A stretch of 9,143 bases of DNA from Sphingomonadales bacterium. Its GTDB lineage: Bacteria; Bacteroidota; Bacteroidia; UBA7662. Positions 1 to 6,234 of the stretch are shown here, one piece after another (position 1 is the first letter of the stretch; each line of letters begins with the position of its first letter). The notes beneath the pieces were generated by a model, which was not told the origin of the DNA, did not search any database, and saw only the letters and a list, made by a program, of their open reading frames with translations. The stretch lies in NCBI GenBank assembly GCA_016872225.1, contig VHAW01000067.1, positions 1-9,143 of the forward strand, read 5' to 3'. The translations under genes were made by a program, and so were the position numbers.

Positions 1-1655
1 GAGGAACCTGAGGAGGAACGGCTTGAACTTGAAGTAGATCCTGAAGAAGAGCGAGGAGCGCTATAGGAAGAGCGGGGTGTAGAATAGGTTGAGCGCGGCG
101 AACTGGAAGAAGAACGCGGCGAACTGGAAGAAGAACGCGGCGAACTGGAAGAAGAACGCAACGAGCTGGAAGAAGAACGCGGCGAACTGGAAGAAGAACG
201 CGGCGAACTGTACTCCGAACGGGGGGCTCGATACTCCGAACGGGGCGGGGTGTACGTTGAGCGGGGCGGGGTGTACGTTGAGCGGGGTGTGCTGTACTCC
301 GAGCGGGGTGTACTGTACTCCGAACGGGGTGTACTATACTCCGAACGGGGGGCTCGATACTCCGAACGGGGTGTGCTGTACTCCGAACGGGGTGTGCTGT
401 ACGTTGAGCGGGGCGTGCTGTACGTTGAGCGGGGTGTACTGTACTCCGAACGGGGGCTACGCTCCGACCAAGAGCCCCCACGAACCCGATCATTTCCGTA
501 AGTCCTTTCTATTCCCTTGTCGTAGTATGATGCACGACCCGTGCCAGCCTCCGAAAAACGATCTCTGTAAGAATAGTTACGTTCTCTGGGTGTGCCAGAA
601 GGATTTCCAACATAACCTCCACCCGCTTGAGCTCTTTGGTCAACAGCTTCACGTTGGGTAGGCCGTTCCTGCGCATACGGTAATGAAAAAAGACGGCGTC
701 CACGATGATTGTTGGAACCTGCATTGGCCACAACGGCATCCGAAGTAGAATTCCTCCAGTTACTATGGATCGCAGATACCCTGCTGATAAAATCACCGTG
801 ACGACGGGAGGTTCCGTTGACCCTAGCTTGGCCCCAAGGGGTCATCCGGTTACCCGATCCTGACCTCGCATTAATTTGATTCAGCCGATCCCTTCGAGGA
901 CCCGAGCGATAACGGGGTTGGACCTGAATCCAAACATAAGTATTTCCTCCCCAGCCGTTCCAACCTCCCCAACCCCATCGATTCCAGCCACCCCAATGAT
1001 TCCACCCGCCATAGCCGAAGCCGTATCCTCCACCCCAGCCATTCCATCCTCCCCAACCCCAACCAGTACCCCATGGATTGTTCCAAGAATTCCATGGATT
1101 GTTCCAAGAATTCCATGGATTGTTCCAATATGCATAATAATTCCATCCACCGCCCCAGCTCCAACAGGGAGCATTCCATCCTATGCCGGGACCTATACCC
1201 CATCCCCATCCACCATAATTCGGGCTGTATAACCCTGGCAAAGAATTAGCATCCCATTGCCCATCCCTGTATCCGCGGCGGTAAGTCCTGCGGTAATCCG
1301 CAATACTTATCCCCATATCATCATCCACAAGACCATTGGCTTCGTCCCAGTCCTCCGATCCACGGGTATCGCCCAATCGGTCCCCGCGGCCGCGGTCTGC
1401 ATTGCGCCGGCCATAGTCCGAACCGGCACGGTCCATACCCTCCTTGCGATCGACAGGACCCAACCCAGAGCCATTGGATGGAGCAGCCTGATTACGTTCC
1501 TCGTCTTCGGCATCAAAACCCCCGGCGATATAATATGTGTCCGAATTGTAATGATCATCAATCCCGGAAACCGTAAAGGACTGCCTGGAACAAGAAAATA
1601 GAACTGGCAATATCGATAACCACAGAATGGTCAACAAACTCAGGGGACTTTTCAT
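1..1655 (-). CDS. Repeat-rich lipoprotein, 3' end outside window
   Basis: The minus frame read from the ATG at 1655-1653 has no stop for 551 codons and leaves the window still open. I do not recognise a named family and assign no function. Residues 1-21 are a signal peptide (MKSPLSLLTILWLSILPVLFS) followed by Cys22, with LFSC as a slightly atypical lipobox, so a lipid-anchored envelope protein is likely. Residues 23-145 are rich in Asp, Arg and Gly. Residues 146-238 hold 23 Trp among Gly and Asn. Residues 239-400 are basic and Arg/Ser/Gly-rich. Residues 401-540 are 20 heptads of the type PRSEYST, PRSTYST or PRSSSSS, followed by a Ser-rich stretch. No catalytic motif is visible. Only this frame joins a signal peptide to all the compositional blocks, so I prefer it to the overlapping open frames. 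The rest of the protein lies to the left. The reading frame is well supported; the role is unknown. Confidence 0.85.
   Translation of the reverse strand, partial: MKSPLSLLTILWLSILPVLFSCSRQSFTVSGIDDHYNSDTYYIAGGFDAEDEERNQAAPSNGSGLGPVDRKEGMDRAGSDYGRRNADRGRGDRLGDTRGSEDWDEANGLVDDDMGISIADYRRTYRRGYRDGQWDANSLPGLYSPNYGGWGWGIGPGIGWNAPCWSWGGGWNYYAYWNNPWNSWNNPWNSWNNPWGTGWGWGGWNGWGGGYGFGYGGWNHWGGWNRWGWGGWNGWGGNTYVWIQVQPRYRSGPRRDRLNQINARSGSGNRMTPWGQARVNGTSRRHGDFISRVSAIHSNWRNSTSDAVVANAGSNNHRGRRLFSLPYAQERPTQREAVDQRAQAGGGYVGNPSGTPRERNYSYRDRFSEAGTGRASYYDKGIERTYGNDRVRGGSWSERSPRSEYSTPRSTYSTPRSTYSTPRSEYSTPRSEYRAPRSEYSTPRSEYSTPRSEYSTPRSTYTPPRSTYTPPRSEYRAPRSEYSSPRSSSSSPRSSSSSLRSSSSSPRSSSSSPRSSSSSPRSTYSTPRSSYSAPRSSSGSTSSSSRSSSGS
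52..473 (-). repeat. Tandem 21-bp repeat, about 20 units in register
   Basis: Twenty consecutive 21-bp units encode seven-residue repeats in the minus-strand lipoprotein. The first codon of each unit (Pro in 19, Leu in the one at 159) starts at plus positions 453, 432, 411 and so on in steps of 21 down to 54. In protein order the units are mostly PRSEYST or PRSTYST (units 1-8), then two PRSTYTP, PRSEYRA, PRSEYSS, five of the form (P/L)RSSSSS, then PRSTYST, PRSSYSA and PRSSSGS. Many units are identical or nearly so at the DNA level. A 35-bp stretch at 211-245 recurs exactly at 337-371, six units away. Changes in copy number would keep the reading frame, so the tract could vary in length without switching the gene off. 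Confidence 0.95.
1071..1127 (-). repeat. Perfect 21-bp repeat coding WNNPWNS, 2.7 copies
   Basis: The 21 bases at 1071-1091 are repeated exactly at 1092-1112, and the first 15 again at 1113-1127. On the minus strand they encode WNNPWNS twice, then WNNPW (lipoprotein residues 177-195), inside the Trp/Gly/Asn-rich block. The copies show no differences, which suggests recent duplication. Confidence 0.93.
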
Positions 1656-1685
1656 GGCCAAAGAATTTAAAAGGCTAATTCAATG

Positions 1686-1693
1686 CAAATTTA
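1686..1693 (-). promoter_or_regulatory. Candidate Bacteroidota -7 box for the lipoprotein gene
   Basis: On the minus strand the bases read TAAATTTG, an exact match to the Bacteroidota -7 consensus TAnnTTTG. It lies about 30 bp upstream of the lipoprotein ATG, which would give a leader of roughly 25 nt. I see no clear TTG-type -33 box at the expected distance, so this is tentative. I found no equally good match in front of proS on the other side of the same AT-rich intergenic region (1656-1877). Confidence 0.35.
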
Positions 1694-1877
1694 CTCTTCT
1701 ATTTGTCGAAATTTTAGATAGATTTTCTATGATTAGGTTTAACGAAAAGGAAATGTTTTCAAGATTTGTACTCATGTTGAGCCATTTGGTATGTTTTTTT
1801 GCATAAAAACCGAAGGTTTTTGTTTTTCTTAATTTCCGATTAACTCCTCCTAATTGTTTTTTATTTGTTAACGTAAA

Positions 1878-3347
1878 ATGGCCAAAGAAATTACCCCCCG
1901 TGCACAAGACTATGCCCAATGGTACCAAGACCTGGTGATTCGGGCGGGACTTGCAGATTATTCAGCCGTTAGAGGTTGCATGGTCATCAAGCCCTACGGC
2001 TTCGCCATCTGGGAAAGAATGCGGGATGCCCTGGATACCAAATTCAAGGCCACCGGTCACCAGAACGCCTATTTCCCCCTCTTCATTCCCAAATCCTTCT
2101 TCAGCAAAGAGGCCGCCCACGTGGATGGCTTCGCCAAAGAATGCGCCGTGGTAACCCATTACCGATTACGCAACGGGGCGGATGGGCAAATTGAGGTAGA
2201 CCCTCAATCCAAATTGGAAGAAGAGCTTATCATCCGGCCTACCTCCGAAACCATAATTTGGAACAGCTACCGGGATTGGATTCAAAGCTACCGGGACTTG
2301 CCCCTGCTTATTAATCAATGGGCTAACGTGGTGCGGTGGGAAATGCGAACACGCCTTTTCCTGAGGACCACCGAATTCCTTTGGCAAGAAGGTCATACCG
2401 CCCATGCCACCGCGGAGGAAGCCATCCACGAAACCAAACAAATGCTGGATGTGTATGCGGATTTCGCGGAACAATGGATGGCCATGCCTATCATCAAAGG
2501 AATCAAAACCGAACAGGAGAGATTTGCGGGGGCAGTAGATACCTATTGCATTGAAGCTTTGATGCAGGATGGCAAAGCCCTGCAAGCGGGTACCTCGCAT
2601 TTCCTAGGCCAAAATTTCGCCAAAGCTTTCGATGTTCAATTTGCCAATACCCAAGGAGGCAGAGAATATGTTTGGGCTACCTCTTGGGGGGTATCCACCC
2701 GCTTGATGGGGGCCCTGATCATGGCGCATTCGGACGACCAAGGCCTCGTTCTACCGCCTATGCTCGCTCCTGTTCAGGTAGTCGTGATCCCCATTTACAA
2801 AGGCACAGAGACTATCCCTGTCCTGCGCGATGCCTGCCAACACCTAGTCAACGAATGCCAAGCAGCAGGCCTTCGCGTCGAACTTGATGCGGAAGACAAT
2901 GCCAGACCAGGATGGAAATTTGCGCACCATGAACTGCGTGGAGTCCCCGTCCGAATTGCATTGGGCATGAGGGATCTCGAAAATGGTACCGTGGAACTTG
3001 CCCGCCGTGATCTGCAAACCAAAAACACTGTTTCCAAAGAGGGAATTGGGAATTTCTGCAAACAATTAATGAACGAGATTCAGGAATCCCTCTATAACAA
3101 AGCCATGGATTACCGGAATGCTATGACCTTTGAAGTGGACACTTGGAAAGATTTTCAAACCCGTATTGAGGCGGGAGGGTTGATTGCTGCGCATTGGGAC
3201 GGTACCAATGCGACCGAAACCTCGATCAAGGAAGCAACCAAAGCCACCATTCGGTGCATTCCATTGGATCAAAAACCCGAGCCAGGTCGTTGCGTTTATT
3301 CTGGGCAGCCTTCCGTAGGCAGAGTCCTATTCGCAAAAGCTTATTGA
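1878..3347 (+). CDS. proS: Prolyl-tRNA synthetase, archaeal/eukaryal type
   Basis: This cytoplasmic class II synthetase charges tRNA-Pro with proline using ATP. The 489-residue length, the absence of the bacterial editing insertion and the C-terminal extra domain ending in Tyr mark the short archaeal/eukaryal-type enzyme. Motif 1 lies near residues 31-53. The proline-binding RPTSE is at 120-124. Motif 2 runs from Arg153 to about 174 (RWEMRTRLFLRTTEFLWQEG), and motif 3 is at 271-294 with Arg275 and HSDDQG. An anticodon-binding domain follows from about residue 299. The C-terminal domain has Cys460 and Cys472 and ends AKAY; in this family the terminal Tyr reaches toward the active site. The protein looks complete. 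The ATG at 1878 gives the usual Bacteroidota N terminus. The gene is divergent from the repeat lipoprotein and 55 bp upstream of the next gene. Confidence 0.97.
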   Translation: MAKEITPRAQDYAQWYQDLVIRAGLADYSAVRGCMVIKPYGFAIWERMRDALDTKFKATGHQNAYFPLFIPKSFFSKEAAHVDGFAKECAVVTHYRLRNGADGQIEVDPQSKLEEELIIRPTSETIIWNSYRDWIQSYRDLPLLINQWANVVRWEMRTRLFLRTTEFLWQEGHTAHATAEEAIHETKQMLDVYADFAEQWMAMPIIKGIKTEQERFAGAVDTYCIEALMQDGKALQAGTSHFLGQNFAKAFDVQFANTQGGREYVWATSWGVSTRLMGALIMAHSDDQGLVLPPMLAPVQVVVIPIYKGTETIPVLRDACQHLVNECQAAGLRVELDAEDNARPGWKFAHHELRGVPVRIALGMRDLENGTVELARRDLQTKNTVSKEGIGNFCKQLMNEIQESLYNKAMDYRNAMTFEVDTWKDFQTRIEAGGLIAAHWDGTNATETSIKEATKATIRCIPLDQKPEPGRCVYSGQPSVGRVLFAKAY

Positions 3348-3402
3348 TATTTCTCGATTCGCCCCCTTCGCCCAATACGTTTCATTCGTCAAAACTCACC
3401 CT

Positions 3403-4074
3403 ATGACAACCGACTCTAAAGACCAACTCCTTGCGGAAGTGGCCGCTAAATCTTCCACTAAGCAGGCTATTTACCGCAATACCCTCCATCATTTTGAATC
3501 CATCAAAGGCATCCTTGCCGAATTGGCCGAGAGTTGGTCCTCGGTCATGAAGGTCCAAGACCCATCGGTAGAAATTGTTTTCAAAGACAAAAATAATTTT
3601 GAATGCGATTTCAAATTCTCAGGGGACACGTTATGCCTATGCATGCACACCAATGTTTTTACGTTTCCTCCCCAACATTTTGTACAAAAAAGCGCACGGG
3701 TTATTTCTGATCCTATGCTAGGTTATTTCGGACAAATTCAAATCTACAATTTTCTATCCGATAGCTTCAAATACAACAGATTAGCGGACGAAGGGTTGTT
3801 GTTAGCGCGAATCTTTGTGGATCGAGATAGTCATTTTTTTGTGGAAGGAAAACAACAATTTGGCTTTCTCTATAACGATGTTCAAGAACAAATCCTAAAC
3901 AAAGAGGTTTTGTTGAAAATCCTCCTGCAATCGGTACAATATTGCCTGGATCTGGATTTGATGGTGCCCCCTTACGAGCAGGTAAATTCTGTGGCATTGG
4001 GTCAGTTTCTAATGGAAAACGGAAGTTCAGGCCATAAAACCGCCAAACGCCTGGGCTTCATGTCCGAAAGCTGA
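3403..4074 (+). CDS. Conserved-looking protein of unknown function
   Basis: This 223-residue protein has no motif I can assign to a function. It has no signal peptide and no membrane segment, so it is probably cytoplasmic. The N terminus (about residues 1-50) looks helical and charged. The middle is mixed strand and helix, with a dense patch at about 74-95 containing CLCMHTNVFTFPP. The segment LLLARIFVDRDSHFFVEGKQ, then FGFLYND, resembles a hypothetical protein I believe is widespread in Bacteroidota, but I cannot confirm that here. The gene follows proS by 55 bp on the same strand and could be co-transcribed with it. It converges with folA. Codon use resembles its neighbours, and the frame, length and composition support a real gene. 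Confidence 0.85.
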   Translation: MTTDSKDQLLAEVAAKSSTKQAIYRNTLHHFESIKGILAELAESWSSVMKVQDPSVEIVFKDKNNFECDFKFSGDTLCLCMHTNVFTFPPQHFVQKSARVISDPMLGYFGQIQIYNFLSDSFKYNRLADEGLLLARIFVDRDSHFFVEGKQQFGFLYNDVQEQILNKEVLLKILLQSVQYCLDLDLMVPPYEQVNSVALGQFLMENGSSGHKTAKRLGFMSES

Positions 4075-4088
4075 TTGGAATAATCCAA
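4075..4088. terminator. Small hairpin between convergent genes
   Basis: TTGGA, ATAA, TCCAA forms a 5-bp stem with a 4-base loop immediately after the stop of the upstream plus-strand gene, in the 60-bp gap between convergent genes. No U-tract follows, so a role in termination is only a guess. Confidence 0.2.
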
Positions 4089-4134
4089 CGACGCGGAGAT
4101 CCCTACTCCTGCAAAATCTCAAATTCGCGGTTCT

Positions 4135-4680
4135 CTAATCACCCAGTCGTTCAAAGCGTTGATAACGGTACCGTAAGCCAGATGCGCTTATTTGCCAATC
4201 CCCCGATTCCACAACCATCCAATAATTTAGGTTAATTTCAAAGCGGGCTTGGGCTTCCGGCCAATGGCCGTCCACCTCGGTTCGCTCGATAAAATGGGCG
4301 AATCCCTCCATAACATGATATATCTCGGCACCACCGATCACCCATACCGGATCAGGCCAATCGCATAGAGATATGGCCTGCTGGGGACTATCTGCCCAAT
4401 GACATTGGTGAAAATAGTCTGGTAATTCACCGTTCTGATCGGCATGGCAAAGCGAATTGCTCTTTTTGGACATCACTACCATTTGCCTTCCAGGCAATAC
4501 CCGACCGATGCTCAAAAGCGTTTTGCGGCCCATAATGCAAGAGTGTCCCATGGTCAATGCCTTGAATCGAATCAAGTCTTCTGAAAGATGCCATAACAAA
4601 GAGGCACCATCCCCAATGGCTCCATCCAAGGAGGAAGCCAAGAGCAGGCCTACAGACCGAATTGGTTGAACATTGGTCAT
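4135..4680 (-). CDS. folA: Dihydrofolate reductase, divergent
   Basis: This enzyme reduces dihydrofolate to tetrahydrofolate with NADPH. The 181 residues include the folate-site WHLSEDLIRFK at 30-40, where Asp35 matches the catalytic Asp27 of the E. coli enzyme. IMGRKTLLSIGRVLPGR is at 49-65, with Arg65 in the position that binds the folate carboxylate. The nucleotide-binding VIGGAEIY is at 114-121. Thr134 probably matches Thr113. Several usually conserved residues differ: the Pro before the active-site Trp is Leu29, the Pro of the WxLP element is Ser33, and the C-terminal GDxxFP motif is replaced by a sequence around AQARFE. The catalytic core looks intact, so activity is likely. The gene starts 22 bp after the thyA stop, and ThyA produces its substrate. 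The ATG at 4680 is preceded by a short extension before the first strand. Confidence 0.93.
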   Translation of the reverse strand: MTNVQPIRSVGLLLASSLDGAIGDGASLLWHLSEDLIRFKALTMGHSCIMGRKTLLSIGRVLPGRQMVVMSKKSNSLCHADQNGELPDYFHQCHWADSPQQAISLCDWPDPVWVIGGAEIYHVMEGFAHFIERTEVDGHWPEAQARFEINLNYWMVVESGDWQISASGLRYRYQRFERLGD

Positions 4681-4702
4681 CCTTGGTGACTTTGGGCAGA
4701 GA

Positions 4703-5497
4703 TCATACCGCTACCGTAGCTTTGATGGCCGGATGGGGATCATACCCATCCAAGCAGATGTGTTCGTACCGAAAATCATTGATCTCGCGGATGGAAGGGT
4801 CCAAATGCAAGTTCGGCAGGGACCGTATATCACGACTCAACTGGAGGCGTGCCTGCTCCTCATGATTCGAATACAGATGGGCGTCTCCCATCGTATGAAC
4901 CAATTCGCCAACATTCAAGCCGCAAACCTGTGCCACCATGTGCGTGAGCAAGGCATACGACGCAATATTGAAGGGCACCCCCAGAAAAACGTCCGCGCTG
5001 CGTTGATACAATTGACAAGATAATTTTCCTTCCGCTACATAAAATTGAAAAAAGCTATGACACGGTGGCAAGGCCATCTTGGGAATATCACTGACATTCC
5101 AAGCGGACAAAAGCAATCTTCTGGAATCCGGATTGTTTCGAAGCTGAAGGATAAGTTCAGCCAACTGATCTGTTTCCTTCCCGTCAGGGCCAAGCCAGCG
5201 ACGCCATTGCTTGCCGTAAACAGGGCCGAGTTCGCCGTTAGCATCCGCCCATTCGTCCCAGATACTCACCCCGTTTTCTTTCAAATACGCAATGTTGGTA
5301 GATCCACTGATGAACCACAATAATTCATGAACCACCGATTTGAAATGCACCTTTTTGGTGGTGATCAAAGGGAATCCTGTCTGCAAATTAAAACGCATTT
5401 GCGGTCCAAAAATGCTCCGAGTACCTGTGTTAGTGCGGTCTTCTTTACGGATGCCTTCGGCAAGGATTTTCGCGAGCAAATCGTGATAAACTTTCAT
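4703..5497 (-). CDS. thyA: Thymidylate synthase
   Basis: ThyA methylates dUMP to dTMP with methylene-tetrahydrofolate as both carbon donor and reductant, releasing dihydrofolate for FolA. The 264-residue length is the same as the E. coli enzyme and the residue numbering matches it: Arg21 in the phosphate loop, Cys146 in LPPCHSFFQFYV as the nucleophile, the QRSADVFLG stretch with Asp169, and Asn177 in PFNIASY. The protein ends YDPHPAIKATVAV, near the usual family ending PVAI. It is complete. The gene sits 39 bp after rsmG and 22 bp before folA on the same strand, so co-transcription is likely. This is the classic folate-dependent ThyA; no flavin-dependent ThyX is seen in the window. Confidence 0.98.
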   Translation of the reverse strand: MKVYHDLLAKILAEGIRKEDRTNTGTRSIFGPQMRFNLQTGFPLITTKKVHFKSVVHELLWFISGSTNIAYLKENGVSIWDEWADANGELGPVYGKQWRRWLGPDGKETDQLAELILQLRNNPDSRRLLLSAWNVSDIPKMALPPCHSFFQFYVAEGKLSCQLYQRSADVFLGVPFNIASYALLTHMVAQVCGLNVGELVHTMGDAHLYSNHEEQARLQLSRDIRSLPNLHLDPSIREINDFRYEHICLDGYDPHPAIKATVAV

Positions 5498-5536
5498 AGC
5501 AATTGCAAAGAATCAAATTCGTATAAAATTAACAAG

Positions 5537-6217
5537 CTAATGAGCTGCAGCCATGTATACCACATACTTTTGGTCAAAAAACTTATCCTTCAGGTAATCC
5601 CGAACAGCGTATATCTCATAGGACTTACCGGTCTCATGTAACTCTTCTCCAAGGCCTCCATCAGGATCGCCACCTTTGAGGACAAGCCAGCCATTGGGTT
5701 TACTGCCCCGCGATTGCTTGGAAATCAAGGCCTCGGTCCACTCAACCAACAGTGCCATCCGAGCTACAGCCCTTGATACGGCAAAATCAAAGGGCCCAGC
5801 AAGGTTCTCCGCTCGACCATGGATCGCTTCCAGATTTTGGAGCCCCAATTGAGACGCAATATCCCGAACTACTTTGATCTTTTTGCCAATGGAATCCACG
5901 GCAACCCACTGAACATCCGGAAACACAATGGCCAGTGGAATGGAAGGAAATCCTCCACCGGTTCCAATATCAAGCACCCGCATTCCCGGCTGAAAAGTCA
6001 TCACCTTGGCCAGAGCAAGGCTGTGCAACACATGATGAATAGCCAAGGCGTCTTCATCCTTGCGAGAAATAACATTGATTTGGGAATTCCATGCTCTATA
6101 CAATTCAGGGAGCATGTCCAGAGCCTTGCATTGGCTAACCTTCAATTCTGGAAAACATTGCAACCAATCTACCGAAGGGAGCATGTTTTGAGAGGCGGTT
6201 CCTGAACCGAAGCACAT
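5537..6217 (-). CDS. rsmG: 16S rRNA (guanine-527-N7) methyltransferase
   Basis: RsmG methylates N7 of G527 in 16S rRNA using S-adenosylmethionine. The hallmark AWNSQINVISRKD is at about residues 42-54. The SAM-binding motif I is VLDIGTGGGFPSIPLAI (81-97), followed by the acidic Asp108, GKKIKVV, GRAEN (134-138) and FDFAVSRAVA (143-152). I chose the ATG at 6217 (226 residues) because a strong GGAGG lies 8 bases upstream and the start falls 17 bp after the glycosyltransferase stop. An ATG at 6184 (215 residues) would be closer to the usual family length. An ATG at 6277 would overlap the upstream gene by 43 bp and adds a tail unlike the family. Identity is very secure; the exact start is not. Confidence 0.93.
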   Translation of the reverse strand: MCFGSGTASQNMLPSVDWLQCFPELKVSQCKALDMLPELYRAWNSQINVISRKDEDALAIHHVLHSLALAKVMTFQPGMRVLDIGTGGGFPSIPLAIVFPDVQWVAVDSIGKKIKVVRDIASQLGLQNLEAIHGRAENLAGPFDFAVSRAVARMALLVEWTEALISKQSRGSKPNGWLVLKGGDPDGGLGEELHETGKSYEIYAVRDYLKDKFFDQKYVVYMAAAH

Positions 6218-6230
6218 AATGTTATCCTCC
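6218..6230 (-). promoter_or_regulatory. Shine-Dalgarno site for rsmG
   Basis: The minus strand reads GGAGGATAACATT directly before the ATG at 6217, giving a full GGAGG at 8-base spacing. Bacteroidota genes usually lack Shine-Dalgarno sites, so this helps choose among the three possible rsmG starts. It lies just downstream of the preceding gene's stop codon. Confidence 0.5.
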
Positions 6231-6234
6231 AAGG

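Noticed and set aside
52..473. Possible CRISPR array
   Set aside because: The repeats are head-to-tail with no unique spacers, and 21 bp is a codon multiple; this is a coding minisatellite.
89..661. Plus-strand open frames over the repeat tract (also 250-501), one with an ERG-type heptad
   Set aside because: They are by-products of the 21-bp repeat, which lacks stops in several frames. They have no signal peptide, and one uses only a GTG start. The minus frame explains the whole region and continues far beyond it.
509..1561. Shorter open frames on either strand at 509-796, 871-1232, 881-1174, 1257-1601 and 1307-1561
   Set aside because: Each lies inside the 551-codon minus frame in a different register and has compositions expected of shifted Gly/Trp/Arg codons.
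1654..1806. A 50-codon plus-strand ORF starting with the same 12 bases (ATGGCCAAAGAA) as proS
   Set aside because: It overlaps the lipoprotein start, resembles proS only in those 12 bases, and the rest is AT-rich with no recognisable protein. The shared start is probably chance or a small duplication.
1680..1928. Minus-strand 82-codon open frame across the proS start
   Set aside because: It overlaps the well-supported proS start, and its product looks like translated AT-rich intergenic DNA.
2166..2600. Long antisense open frame inside proS
   Set aside because: It is a shadow of a strongly coding gene; no motif or separate start signal supports it.
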